From the NCBI RefSeq assembly GCF_014202975.1, contig NZ_JACHHZ010000003.1:186001-250000 (forward strand): a stretch of DNA of 64,000 nucleotides, read 5' to 3'. The stretch's first letter is position 1, and every line of letters begins with the position of its first letter. The notes below the pieces were generated by a model that was not told where the DNA came from, searched no databases, and worked only from the letters and a program-made list of their open reading frames with translations. This stretch comes from Povalibacter uvarum (GTDB lineage: Bacteria; Pseudomonadota; Gammaproteobacteria; Steroidobacterales; Steroidobacteraceae). A program made the position numbers and the translations under genes. Of the stretch, positions 35,183-44,501 are shown piece after piece.

Positions 35183-37060
35183 CTATTGCTCGGGCCCGCG
35201 CAGCGCGACGACTCGTGCGCGCATCAGATCGAGATCCGCGGTCGCAGGATCGAGTGGCTCACCCACACGCAAAGTGATCCTCGCCCAGACGCGCCTCGGC
35301 CAGCGATTCCACATCGGGCCGTACTTGCGGGAGAACATCGAGTTCCAGAGGCCGCTCAGCGCCATCGGAACGATGGGCACCGGCGTTTCTTTCAGGATGC
35401 GCATCATGCCGGGGCGGAACGGACCGATCTCGCCATCCGACGTGAGGCGGCCTTCCGGAAAGATGCAGACGAGATGTCCATCCCGTAGTTCACGCGCGAC
35501 GAGCTCGAAGGCGCGTTCGTAAGTCTCAGGATCTTCCTTGGCGGGCGCCACGGGAATGGCCTTCATGCCCCGGAAGATCGTGCTGAGCACCGGGATCTTG
35601 AAGATCGAGCTTTCCATGATGAAGCGCACCGGCCGACGCGAAGCGGCCGAGATCACGATCGCATCCACGAAGCCCACGTGGTTGCAGATCAGAAGGGCAG
35701 GGCCGTCTTCCGGGATGTTCTTCAGCCCTTCGGTCTTCGATCGATACATGACGTTCACGAGCAGCCATGCCAGGAAGCGCAGCAGAAACTCGGGCACCAG
35801 GCTGTAGATATAGATCGCAACGAACGCATTGAGGATGCCGGTCGCCAGCAGCAGCTGCGGGATCGTCATGCCGGACTGCAGCGCGACCGCGCCGAATATC
35901 GCGGCGACCACCATGAAGGCGGCATTCAGAATGCTGTTGGCGCCGATGACGCGCGACAGGACTTCACGGCGCGAGCGCTGTTGCACGAGAGCATTGAGCG
36001 GCACGATGAAGAAGCCGCCGAACATGCCGATGAATCCGAGATCCATCAGCACGCGCCAGGTTCCCGGCTGCTGCAGAAAGGCGCTGGGTCCGAGCGGTTC
36101 CGCGCTCAGTGTGTTCGGCGTTGCGAAGTAGAGATCGACGGCGAACGCAGTGAGTCCGATCGAGCCGAAGGGAACGAGGCCGATTTCGACCTTGTGTCCG
36201 GAGAGCTTCTCGCACAGCAGCGATCCGATGCCGACTCCCGCGGAGAACACCACCAGCAGGACGGTGACGACTTCCTCGTTGCCGCCGAGGATGTCTTTCG
36301 AGAATACCGGCAACTGCGCGAGCACGAGTGCGCCGTAGAACCAGAACCATGAAATCCCGAGGATCGAGAGGAAGACGGTGCGCGATTCGCGGGCCGCATT
36401 GATGTTGTCCCAGGCGGAGGTCCACGGCCGCCAGTCGATTTTCATGTCGGGCGCGGCGGGCCTGAGCTTCGGAATGGCGAGGCTGAAGGCAAAGCCGGCG
36501 ACGGCAATTGCGATCAGCGCAACGGAGATCGTTCCCGTGTGGCCGTGACTTGCCAGCACGCCGGCGAACAGCGTGCCCAACAGGATCGCAAGGAACGTTC
36601 CCATCTGGATCAGTGCATTGCCGCCGACGAGCTCCGTCTCGTGCAGCACTTCAGGGAGCAGGCCGTACTTGGCGGGCGCGAAAAACGTCGAGTGCGCGCC
36701 CATCATGAACAGCGCGGTGAGCAGGATGCCGATGTGCTGTTGCGCGAGGCCGAACGCGGCAACGGCCATGATGAGGATCTCGAACGCCTTCACCGCCTTG
36801 AGGATCGTCGTCTTGTCGTAGCGCGTCGCGAGCTGCCCGGCGATTCCCGAAAACAGTACGAATGGCAGGATGAACAGGCCGCCTGCCAGATTGGTGAGCA
36901 ATTGCGGTTCGAGCGTGGTGTACGTCGCGGCCTGGTAGGTCGCCAGGATCAACAACACGTTCTTGTAGACGTTGTCGTTGAACGCGCCCATCGCCTGCGC
37001 TCCGAAGAACGGCAGGAAGCGGCGCTCCGCGAACAGTCGAAACTGGCTTTGCTGGCTCAT
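35183..37060 (-). CDS. LplT-like MFS transporter fused to PlsC acyltransferase
   Basis: Starting at 37060 (MSQQSQFRLFAERRFLPFF) the product has 625 residues. Residues 1-410 are a twelve-segment MFS domain with the LplT-like GAFNDNVYKN motif. Residues about 430-620 are a PlsC-type acyltransferase: NHVGFVD, with His461 and Asp466 forming the HX4D motif, and FPEGRLTSDG. LplT flips lysophospholipids inward and the acyltransferase re-acylates them, so one protein may do lysophospholipid repair. The AMP-ligase domain found in three-domain relatives is absent. The start overlaps the preceding gene's stop. Confidence 0.9.
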   Translation of the reverse strand: MSQQSQFRLFAERRFLPFFGAQAMGAFNDNVYKNVLLILATYQAATYTTLEPQLLTNLAGGLFILPFVLFSGIAGQLATRYDKTTILKAVKAFEILIMAVAAFGLAQQHIGILLTALFMMGAHSTFFAPAKYGLLPEVLHETELVGGNALIQMGTFLAILLGTLFAGVLASHGHTGTISVALIAIAVAGFAFSLAIPKLRPAAPDMKIDWRPWTSAWDNINAARESRTVFLSILGISWFWFYGALVLAQLPVFSKDILGGNEEVVTVLLVVFSAGVGIGSLLCEKLSGHKVEIGLVPFGSIGLTAFAVDLYFATPNTLSAEPLGPSAFLQQPGTWRVLMDLGFIGMFGGFFIVPLNALVQQRSRREVLSRVIGANSILNAAFMVVAAIFGAVALQSGMTIPQLLLATGILNAFVAIYIYSLVPEFLLRFLAWLLVNVMYRSKTEGLKNIPEDGPALLICNHVGFVDAIVISAASRRPVRFIMESSIFKIPVLSTIFRGMKAIPVAPAKEDPETYERAFELVARELRDGHLVCIFPEGRLTSDGEIGPFRPGMMRILKETPVPIVPMALSGLWNSMFSRKYGPMWNRWPRRVWARITLRVGEPLDPATADLDLMRARVVALRGPEQ

Positions 37061-37629
37061 GTCGTCTTCGGGCGCATCGCGACCCGGGCGTCCGGTGCAG
37101 TGAGCTCGCTGTCTCCCGCACTTCGGGCGATCGCGCACAGCAGACGAATCGCCGGGGAAGGCTCGCCACGCACGATCGACGTCGTCCATTTCAATCGATG
37201 ATGCTCGAACGTCGCACGCAGCGCCTCCGCGGCGGTTCGCGGTGCGACCCGGCCGTTCTTCTTCTGATCGGACTTCATTGCGGCAACCGTCTGCGTGGCG
37301 GCAGCGGAAGCGCGCGCGAGCCAGTCCGCAGCTGAGTCGACCTCATGCTGCGAGCCACGCATCGATTTGCCGATGCTTGCCAGCGCATCGCGTTCCGGTT
37401 TCGAGGCCGAGCCTGACTGGGCGCTCTTCAGCCAGTCGCCGAGCGCCGTTGCATGTCGCTCGAACGCCTTCAGCGATTGCCGGACGGCGGCTCGCCGCGG
37501 ACCCGCTTCCAGGTCATGTTCGCGTCGATACAGAGCAGAGATGTTGGCGATGTGTTCGACGAACTCGTCGCTGTCGCAGACTTCGCGCGCTACCTTCTCC
37601 AGCGCCTTGCTGGGTTTCCGTCGTTGCAT
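37057..37629 (-). CDS. Hypothetical protein coupled to the LplT-PlsC gene
   Basis: A 190-residue, helix-rich, charged protein with no signal or membrane segment. I do not recognise a family. Notable stretches are HIANISALYRREHDLEAGPRR near 25-45, repeated Ala/Ser-rich helices in the middle and a C-terminal HHRLKWTTSIVRG. Its stop overlaps the LplT-PlsC start by 4 bases (ATGA), so the two are translationally coupled and the protein may assist or regulate phospholipid repair. That link is inference. Confidence 0.65.
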   Translation of the reverse strand: MQRRKPSKALEKVAREVCDSDEFVEHIANISALYRREHDLEAGPRRAAVRQSLKAFERHATALGDWLKSAQSGSASKPERDALASIGKSMRGSQHEVDSAADWLARASAAATQTVAAMKSDQKKNGRVAPRTAAEALRATFEHHRLKWTTSIVRGEPSPAIRLLCAIARSAGDSELTAPDARVAMRPKTT

Positions 37630-37722
37630 GTTCTAAGGGGACATCCCGGCCCGGCATGATTGCCGTGCCGCATTGTAGCGTCCATTGCTGCCACGCCGCC
37701 GCTGGCGGGGGCGTACCGCCGC

Positions 37723-38577
37723 CTACTGCAACGCGCTCACCGGCCGCAGGCCGGAAGGCTTCGGATCCGCCTGGGGTTCGGCCGGCGGTTCGGTCTCGGT
37801 CGATTCCGGCGCGGCCGGAGCCGGATCGTCCTCGATTTTCGGCAGTTCCGTTGCGCCGTAGGTGACCCCCATCAGCGCTTCGACAGTGAGCTGCGGCGGG
37901 ATGCGGGAGGTGCCGTCCCTGCTGCAGGAGATGTTCCTGCGGACGACCCGCACATCGAGCTTCGGCAGGATGCTGGAGGCCATCTGATCGACCAGCTCGC
38001 ATTCGATGGCGTCGAGGCCGATCGTCTTGCGCGAGAGCGTCACGGACTCGCGTCGTGCATGGAACATAATGGGATCGTTCTGGCTCGCCGCGGGATCGCC
38101 GGTGACTCGTGAAATGAGGTCGCGGCGCGATTTGTCGCGTTGCATTTCCTCCATGATGTCCGGTGTCATCTCGACCGGCATCAGCACCTTCACGCGGACG
38201 TGCACCATCTGCTCGCGATTGCGCTGGTTGTTGAGATGTGACGACGAGGACGGCACGTTCCGCCAGGTGTTCGTCAGCGGATCCGGCGGGGCCATGAAGG
38301 GGTCGCAGTTGTCGACGCGAACCTGCATGTCATCGCGTCCGCCCACTGCGCGCAGGATCGAAATGACCCGCGCCTTCATGGCGTCGCAGGAATACATGGC
38401 AACGTTGCTGCGGTAGAAGAAGTCGGCTTCGCGCCACTTCCAGACAGCGGGCATGGGCTCTTCCTTCACCGTTTCCACGGCTTCGGGCTCCGTGGCGCCT
38501 GCCGCGGCGGCGATCAGCACGGCGACTACGGTTGCTGCATGTCGATGAATGCCCGACGACTTTGAATTCGCGTTCAT
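37723..38577 (-). CDS. Hypothetical exported protein
   Basis: A 284-residue protein with a signal-like N-terminus (ATVVAVLIAAAAGATEPE). The rest is soluble and ends in a Pro/Glu-rich tail. It has several cysteines (YSCDAMKAR, VDNCDPFM, AIECELV, NISCSRDG) that could pair in the periplasm. No family is recognised. It is divergent from the TonB-like gene at 38754, with a 176-base gap between them. Confidence 0.7.
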   Translation of the reverse strand: MNANSKSSGIHRHAATVVAVLIAAAAGATEPEAVETVKEEPMPAVWKWREADFFYRSNVAMYSCDAMKARVISILRAVGGRDDMQVRVDNCDPFMAPPDPLTNTWRNVPSSSSHLNNQRNREQMVHVRVKVLMPVEMTPDIMEEMQRDKSRRDLISRVTGDPAASQNDPIMFHARRESVTLSRKTIGLDAIECELVDQMASSILPKLDVRVVRRNISCSRDGTSRIPPQLTVEALMGVTYGATELPKIEDDPAPAAPESTETEPPAEPQADPKPSGLRPVSALQ

Positions 38578-38753
38578 GGCCCGTCTCCGCGCCGGACGTG
38601 GAAGGGTCCGGTGCTCTGGCTACTCTATGCCCGCCGATCCGGTAACGCGAGAGGGGGTGCGTCGTACCGATGGATTCTTGCGCCTGTTCGGACGGTCCGG
38701 TGTTCCCTTCTGTCCTCGCAAGATCTACGCTCGGCGTACAACCGGGGAATCCG

Positions 38754-40289
38754 ATGACGCCTTTCGAGCGTTTCGACTCGCGAGTCAGACTGCGCGTGGC
38801 AGCGGCGGTGGCTTCCGTCGCGCTCCACCTCGGCCTCATCCTCTTTGTCGCATTCTCCGGCGGTCGTCATGAGGGGATCCACGAAAGCGACACACCTCTG
38901 ACGCAGCTCGTATTCCTCGACGAACCGGTCGCCGGTCGCCGGGAAGGCAGTGAGACTGGTCCGATCGAAGCCCAGTTGCCCGCGCCTGTTCCCGAGCTGC
39001 CGCGGATAGAAGAGGACGTGCCGGGAACACCGCCGCCCGGCGAGTTGCCTGAGGAAGCGATTGCACAGGTAGAGCCGGATCCGGCAACCATGCCGGCGCC
39101 GATCGAGACCGTTGAAGAGCAGCCGGTGCCGCCGGTTCCCGACGACCAGCCATCCACGTTCGTCATGACGCCCGCCGAGCGATCGGCTCTCGAGCACCGC
39201 CTGGCGCGCCTGGCCCAGGACGCGGCAAAGAACCCGCAGTCGACGATCAAGTGGGAACAGAACGGGCGGCAGTTCAGCGCCGCTCTGATCATGCAGAAGG
39301 CGAGTGACGGCGTCGAATTCGATCGTGTCATCGCCGAAGTGAGCGCCGAGGATCAGGGCCGGCAACTGACGACCCACATCCGTCTCAAGCGCCTGTCCTT
39401 CTCGCATTTCACGCAGATGATCGATCGCTGGGACCCGTCGGTGCAGATGCACGACGACGAAATCATCGGCCGATTCCACGTCAACTCGAGCTTCAACCTG
39501 CTGTACGACCGGAGCAGTACGCCCCGATTCATGGGCAAGGTGACGACCGCATCCAAGGGCTTCAATGCGCAGGCGAACTCGCACCGCAGGGACAGTGAGG
39601 TTTTCAAAGGCGGCATTGAAACGAGTGCCGGTCGCATCGACCTGCCGGAAGAAGTCCAGCCGTTCGCCTGGGGATCGCGCAAGGACGATGCGGTAGTGCA
39701 CGAGTGTCAGAACGACACGGAGATCCGCTTTTTCCCCGACGGCAGTTATTCGTGGCGTGATCGCGTGACAGGTGATCGTCAGTATCGCAACGAGCCCTCC
39801 GACCAGCCCGTTTACTTCATGGGCACCCAGAAGGCGGCGTTCTTCGTGCAGGGCGTCGTGCGCGGCAAGGTGCTGGTGTATTCGCCGCAGCGGATCACCA
39901 TTGAAGGAAAGCTCGTGTATGCGCGCGATCCGCGGAAGGATCGCGATTCAACTGACTATCTCGGACTCGTCAGTCGCGGCGTCGTCGACATTGCCGGCCC
40001 GGGCGCGACGGGGCCCGGTGACCTGGATGTGCAGGCCGCTATCTTCGCCGGGCGGCGCTTTGTGGTGACGAACATCGATCAGCCGAGGACAGCGACGCTA
40101 CGGATCTATGGCAGCCTCGCCGCCGGCAGCGTATCCGCGAGCGAGCCTCGCTACGGAATGAAGGTCGAATACGATCCTCGACTCGAGCGGCTGCGCCCAC
40201 CCGGCTTCCCGTCGACGGATCGCTTCGCCGCTGAAGAATGGGACGGCGTGTGGAATGAGGCGCGGGACGGCGTGACGAGCACGCTCTAA
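38754..40289 (+). CDS. TonB-like N-terminal anchor with long periplasmic domain, function unknown
   Basis: The start at 38754 (MTPFERFDSRVRLRVAAAV) follows GGGGAA by 5 bases. The 511-residue protein has one membrane helix at about 17-37, a Pro/Glu-rich segment at 60-125 like TonB spacers, then a roughly 370-residue beta-rich domain. The domain includes WDPSVQMHDDEIIGRFH, VYFMGTQKAAFFVQG and a late YDPRLERLRPPGFP, features reminiscent of pilus-assembly PilX-type proteins with a DUF4900-like end. No TonB C-terminal domain is seen, so it is not a standard TonB. Its precise job is unknown. Confidence 0.6.
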   Translation: MTPFERFDSRVRLRVAAAVASVALHLGLILFVAFSGGRHEGIHESDTPLTQLVFLDEPVAGRREGSETGPIEAQLPAPVPELPRIEEDVPGTPPPGELPEEAIAQVEPDPATMPAPIETVEEQPVPPVPDDQPSTFVMTPAERSALEHRLARLAQDAAKNPQSTIKWEQNGRQFSAALIMQKASDGVEFDRVIAEVSAEDQGRQLTTHIRLKRLSFSHFTQMIDRWDPSVQMHDDEIIGRFHVNSSFNLLYDRSSTPRFMGKVTTASKGFNAQANSHRRDSEVFKGGIETSAGRIDLPEEVQPFAWGSRKDDAVVHECQNDTEIRFFPDGSYSWRDRVTGDRQYRNEPSDQPVYFMGTQKAAFFVQGVVRGKVLVYSPQRITIEGKLVYARDPRKDRDSTDYLGLVSRGVVDIAGPGATGPGDLDVQAAIFAGRRFVVTNIDQPRTATLRIYGSLAAGSVSASEPRYGMKVEYDPRLERLRPPGFPSTDRFAAEEWDGVWNEARDGVTSTL

Positions 40290-40293
40290 GCTC

Positions 40294-42300
40294 TCAGGGC
40301 GCCACTCCCATCTGACCATACAGCGCCTTCGGGTCGTACAGATTCCCATCCTTGATCACGAGCGAAGTGTTGCGTACGTCGCTGATGTTGCGCGCCGGAT
40401 CGCCATCGATGATCAGCAGGTCCGCCAGCTTGCCGGGTGCCACCGAGCCGAGTTGCGAGTCACGCTTCATGACTTTCGCCGAGCCCAGCGTTGCGATGCG
40501 CAGCGCATCGGGTGCGGGAATGCCCGCCTTCACGTAGAGCTCGAGTTCGCGATGAAGCGTGAATCCGGGCATCGCATCCGTGCCGGCGACGATCGGAATG
40601 CCCGCGTCGTAGAGGCGCTTCACCATGTGCAGGAGCGCGGCCGCTGAATCCTTGAAGCGCTGATCCTGTCCTTCCGGCACTGGCAATCCGCCTGTGATCA
40701 GGCCGCGACGGACCTGTGGCGGCAGACGGTCTGCAATCGTCGCGTAGCCCGCCGCGATCTTTCCCGGGCGATCAGTCAGCATGCCCTCGAAGATGGAGAC
40801 CGTCGGATCGACGACGGTGTGATGTTCCTTGAGCAGCTTGATGAAGTCGCGGACCGGCGCCGAATCCAGGTCGAGCGTCGCAGCGCGTTCAGCGATCGTC
40901 GTGAAGCGGGCGGGCGTGCGCGTGTCCTTCACATCGTCGAAGAAGTTGAGGAAGACGAAGTTGATGTGCTGCAACTCGTCCGCGCCCGCTTCTACGAACT
41001 GTCTTGCCGTCATGTGTGCCGGAACGTGTCCGTTGACGCGCAATCCTTTCGCGTGTGCTTCGCGGATGAGTCCCGGGACGAGCTCGGGTTTGACGGAGCT
41101 GTAGACCTTGATGCCTTCGTAGCCCCACTTCGCATAGCTGTCGACGGCGGCCTTTGCCTCGGCTTGCGTTTCGATGAGCATCTTGGTCGGGCCGGCGAAC
41201 GGGCCGCGGCCGTCGATGATGCCGACCATCATGATGCGCGGTCCAATCTCGTCGCCCGCATCGATGCCGCGACGAATGGCCTGCAATGCGTCGTTGTCGT
41301 TGGCGAGATCGCGCACCGAAGTCACGCCGGCAGCCAGATGCTGCATGCCTTCGTTCGGTCCGATGTGTACGTGCATGTCCCAGAGTCCGGGAATCACGGC
41401 CTTGCCGGCGGCATCGATGATCTCGGCATTCTTCGGCGGTTTGATCTGTGCGTCGGCACCGACGCTGAGGATGCGGTTGCCTTCGATGAGGATCGTGGTG
41501 TTCGGCGTCGACTTGCCGGACACCGAATCGAACAGGTTCGCGTGAGTGATGGCGACCGGCCGTCCCGGCTTGCGCGTGAGCTTGTGTGCGAGGTCGCGCG
41601 TGCGGCGCGCATCGACTTCATCCTGCAGCTTCAGCAGCGCCGATGCGCTCGATTCCCACCCTTCCTGGATCACCGAAAGCCAGCTGCTGACGGCGGCGAA
41701 GAACTTGCCGTCGTCCTCGAGCCAGAGCGAGTACGGGCTGAATCCCAGTCCGTCGATTTCGTATGCGACGACGTGCCGCGATCGGTCGCCCACCTTCACC
41801 GTCGTCTCGCCGGTCTTGCGGACGGACGCACGGCCGGCGGGGAGGAGTGCCAATGAGTTTCCTTCCGCGCGGCGCAACGCGTTGGCGAGCAACGCCAGTT
41901 CCTCAGGCATGGATTGCAAGCTCACGTAGAACGCCGGAGCCGGGAGCTTTCGCTCTTCCTTCTCGGCGCCGTTGTCCCAGCGTGCGACTGCGTTTGCGAC
42001 GGAGAACTTCTCGCTGACCGGCGCCTTCAGGTAGTCATTGCCGGCGGTTTCGATGGAAACCGGAAGGCCGGCCGCATCGAGACGGATGGTGGAGGTGAGC
42101 TTCGGGCCGCGACCGCGATCGTTGAACTCGTACGCGTATTTGCGGGTGCCGTCGGCGGCGGTCGTCGTCGTCTGGAAGCCTGCGTTGTTGCCTGCGATCA
42201 CGACGGTGTACTTCGTCGTTTCCTGTGCGCTGGCGATGTTGCAGGTCAAGAACAGGGCGGCAAGCGCGACCGCGAAGGGTCGGCAAAGAATGCGGTGCAT
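40294..42300 (-). CDS. Exported amidohydrolase family protein
   Basis: The 668-residue product has a signal peptide (cleavage after ASA near residue 25), an N-terminal domain of about 230 residues and a metal-dependent amidohydrolase barrel. Visible metal motifs are DMHVHIG near 315, GIKVYSS (carbamylated-lysine position) near 405, NGHVPAH near 430 and GTDAMPG near 575. The ending GSVAPGKLADLLIIDGDP is typical of imidazolonepropionase-like exported amidohydrolases, many of which act on peptides or xenobiotics. The substrate is unknown. Confidence 0.88.
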   Translation of the reverse strand: MHRILCRPFAVALAALFLTCNIASAQETTKYTVVIAGNNAGFQTTTTAADGTRKYAYEFNDRGRGPKLTSTIRLDAAGLPVSIETAGNDYLKAPVSEKFSVANAVARWDNGAEKEERKLPAPAFYVSLQSMPEELALLANALRRAEGNSLALLPAGRASVRKTGETTVKVGDRSRHVVAYEIDGLGFSPYSLWLEDDGKFFAAVSSWLSVIQEGWESSASALLKLQDEVDARRTRDLAHKLTRKPGRPVAITHANLFDSVSGKSTPNTTILIEGNRILSVGADAQIKPPKNAEIIDAAGKAVIPGLWDMHVHIGPNEGMQHLAAGVTSVRDLANDNDALQAIRRGIDAGDEIGPRIMMVGIIDGRGPFAGPTKMLIETQAEAKAAVDSYAKWGYEGIKVYSSVKPELVPGLIREAHAKGLRVNGHVPAHMTARQFVEAGADELQHINFVFLNFFDDVKDTRTPARFTTIAERAATLDLDSAPVRDFIKLLKEHHTVVDPTVSIFEGMLTDRPGKIAAGYATIADRLPPQVRRGLITGGLPVPEGQDQRFKDSAAALLHMVKRLYDAGIPIVAGTDAMPGFTLHRELELYVKAGIPAPDALRIATLGSAKVMKRDSQLGSVAPGKLADLLIIDGDPARNISDVRNTSLVIKDGNLYDPKALYGQMGVAP

Positions 42301-42342
42301 GGGCTACCTCACGGATCGACTGCAGTCGCGGAGAGTAGCAGG

Positions 42343-43269
42343 CTACCGCGGCGGTGCGTGCTTCCTCATCAGAGTGCTCTTGCCGAAGAGCGATTCGATC
42401 AGGTCGACCGCGAGGACGGCGGTGCGGTTGCGCACGTCGAGGGCCGGGTTCAGTTCCATGACGTCCAGCGAGCCCATGCGGCCCGTGTCGGCGATCATTT
42501 CCATGCAGAGCTGCGCCTCGCGATACGTCGGCCCGCCGGGGATGGTCGTGCCGACGCCCGGTGCGATTTCAGGGTCCAGGAAGTCGACGTCGAAACTCAC
42601 GTGCAGATGGGTCCGATCGTCCAGCCCTTCGAGCGCCATCTCCATCGTCTGGCGCACGCCGACTTCGTCGATGAAGCGCATGTCGAAGACTTCCAGGCCC
42701 TGCTCATGCACGAAGCGCTTCTCGCCGGCATCGACGCTGCGGATGCCGATCTGCCGGATCCATTGCGGCTGAATGGCTGGAACAGCGCCGCCAATCCTCG
42801 TCAGCTCCGAAGGACCGAAGCCACATAGACAGGCGACGGGCATGCCGTGAATGTTGCCGCTCGGAGAAAGCTCACTGGTGTTGAAGTCCGCGTGCGCATC
42901 GAGCCAGAGGATTCGAAGCGAGCGACCTGTGTCACGGCAGTGGCGCGCGACTGCGCTGATCGAGCCGATGCCAAGCGAATGATCGCCTCCGAGCAGGATC
43001 GGCAGTCTTTCGTGTCGCAGCTCGGCGTACATCGCGTCATGGACGCGCTGATTCCACTCGACCACTTCGCGCAGGTGCCGATAGCCGCTCGATGGCGTCT
43101 GCCAGGGATTCGCCGGGCCGGCGAGATTGCCACGATCGACGACATCGAGACCACGCTGGGCAAGCGCCTGATGCAGGCCGGCGACGCGCATCGCCTCGGG
43201 TCCCATCGAGGCGCCGCGATCCGATGCGCCGACGTCTGTAGGTGCGCCGATCAGGCTCACTGCTCGCAT
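42343..43269 (-). CDS. rocF: Arginase
   Basis: A 308-residue ureohydrolase with all three manganese-ligand blocks: GGDHSLG near 93, LDAHADFNT near 122 and SFDVDFLDP near 223. An early GAPTDVGASDRGASMGP and the NIHGMP segment fit arginase rather than agmatinase. It converts L-arginine to ornithine and urea. It overlaps the ornithine cyclodeaminase stop by one base, so the two enzymes are made together and arginine would flow to proline. Confidence 0.93.
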   Translation of the reverse strand: MRAVSLIGAPTDVGASDRGASMGPEAMRVAGLHQALAQRGLDVVDRGNLAGPANPWQTPSSGYRHLREVVEWNQRVHDAMYAELRHERLPILLGGDHSLGIGSISAVARHCRDTGRSLRILWLDAHADFNTSELSPSGNIHGMPVACLCGFGPSELTRIGGAVPAIQPQWIRQIGIRSVDAGEKRFVHEQGLEVFDMRFIDEVGVRQTMEMALEGLDDRTHLHVSFDVDFLDPEIAPGVGTTIPGGPTYREAQLCMEMIADTGRMGSLDVMELNPALDVRNRTAVLAVDLIESLFGKSTLMRKHAPPR

Positions 43270-44330
43270 TACGCTGCAACCTCAGCGCGCTGGCTGGAAG
43301 CGTGGGCCATCGATCCGAAAAGATCTTTCGGATCGGCGAGTGTCGGCACGAGGTCGAGTTGTGCAGCCGCGCCGCGCTGTTCGCGATGCAAACGATGCAG
43401 ATAGCGCATCGCGGAGAAGTCCTCGAGCGCGAAGCCGACGGAGTCGAACAGCGTCACTTCACGATCGCTCATGCGGCCTCGCGCCTTACCGGTGACGATG
43501 TCGCTGAACTCGATGACCGGGAACGCCGGCTCGAGCTGCTGGATTTCACCTTCGATACGCGACTGGGGTTCGTATTCGACGACGATGCGGATGTCGGGCC
43601 GCCGCAGGATGTCGGCGTGCAGTTCTGTCTTGCCCGGGCAATCGCCGCCGACTGCATTGAGGTGAACGCCCGGTTCGATCATGTCCGGCGTGAGGATCGT
43701 CGCGTTGCACTTGTCCGCCGTCGCGGTCGTGATGATGTCGGCGCCACGCACGGCGTCGCGGGTCGACTGGCAGGCGACGACCTTCAATCCATGGAGGTCC
43801 ATGTCGGCGAGATTGCGCTGCAGTTTCGCGGTCGCATGAGGATCGGTATCGAACAACCGCAGTTCACGGATGCCGAGCAGATGATGAAAGGCCAATGCCT
43901 GGAACTCGCTTTGCGCGCCGTTGCCGATGAGCGCCATGACGCGGCTGTCGCGATACGCCATCCACCGTGCCGCGAGTGCGGACATCGCGGCGGTTCGAAG
44001 TGCCGTGGTGTAAGTCAGTTCAGCGAGAAGGAGCGGGTAGCCGGTTGCGACATCGGCCAGGACCCCGAAGGCGGTGACGGTCAGCAGACCCTCAGCCGTG
44101 TTCTTGGGGTGGCCGTTCACATACTTGAACGCGTAGAGCCGACCATCGCTGGCGGGCATCAGTTCGATCACCCCGACGGACGAGTGCGTCGCGTGTCGCG
44201 GTGATTTCTCGAATTCAGGCCAGCGCCGGTAGTCGTCCTCGATCTCCGTCGCCAGCTCTTCAATGAAGCGGGCCGACCCGCGCCGATGAACGAGCTCGCG
44301 AACGCGCTCGATGCCGATGTAATCGACCAT
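43269..44330 (-). CDS. ocd: Ornithine cyclodeaminase
   Basis: The start at 44330 (MVDYIGIERVRELVHRRG) is the first good ATG. The 353-residue protein has the ornithine cyclodeaminase/mu-crystallin fold: the SVGVIELMPASDGRLYAFKYVNGHP region near 50-80, Rossmann motif GNGAQSEF near 137 and GGDCPGKTEL near 227. It turns ornithine into proline and ammonium with NAD. It is the first gene of a two-gene operon with arginase and is divergent from an Lrp-type regulator with a perfect palindrome between them. Confidence 0.93.
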   Translation of the reverse strand: MVDYIGIERVRELVHRRGSARFIEELATEIEDDYRRWPEFEKSPRHATHSSVGVIELMPASDGRLYAFKYVNGHPKNTAEGLLTVTAFGVLADVATGYPLLLAELTYTTALRTAAMSALAARWMAYRDSRVMALIGNGAQSEFQALAFHHLLGIRELRLFDTDPHATAKLQRNLADMDLHGLKVVACQSTRDAVRGADIITTATADKCNATILTPDMIEPGVHLNAVGGDCPGKTELHADILRRPDIRIVVEYEPQSRIEGEIQQLEPAFPVIEFSDIVTGKARGRMSDREVTLFDSVGFALEDFSAMRYLHRLHREQRGAAAQLDLVPTLADPKDLFGSMAHASSQRAEVAA

Positions 44331-44433
44331 GGTTTCCGCCCCCAATCGCCATGCCCCCTGGAGTCGAGAGTGTTTAGCCCGGGGAAGGCAGAGTGAAGCC
44401 AGAAGACTGATCAGAAAGCGCGGTTACCTGAAC

Positions 44434-44459
44434 AAAGTGCCAGGTCCGGCTGGCACTTT
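44434..44459. promoter_or_regulatory. Perfect palindromic operator candidate between ocd and lrp-type gene
   Basis: AAAGTGCCAG (44434-44443) and CTGGCACTTT (44450-44459) form a perfect 10-bp inverted repeat around a 6-base spacer. It starts 68 bases before the regulator's ATG and 104 bases before the ocd ATG on the other strand. Symmetry, position and the adjacent Lrp/AsnC gene make it a likely binding site for that regulator. Confidence 0.75.
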
Positions 44460-44501
44460 GGCTAGAATGAGGGCCGGCCAGCTGCCGAAATGAGGCTTCC
44501 G

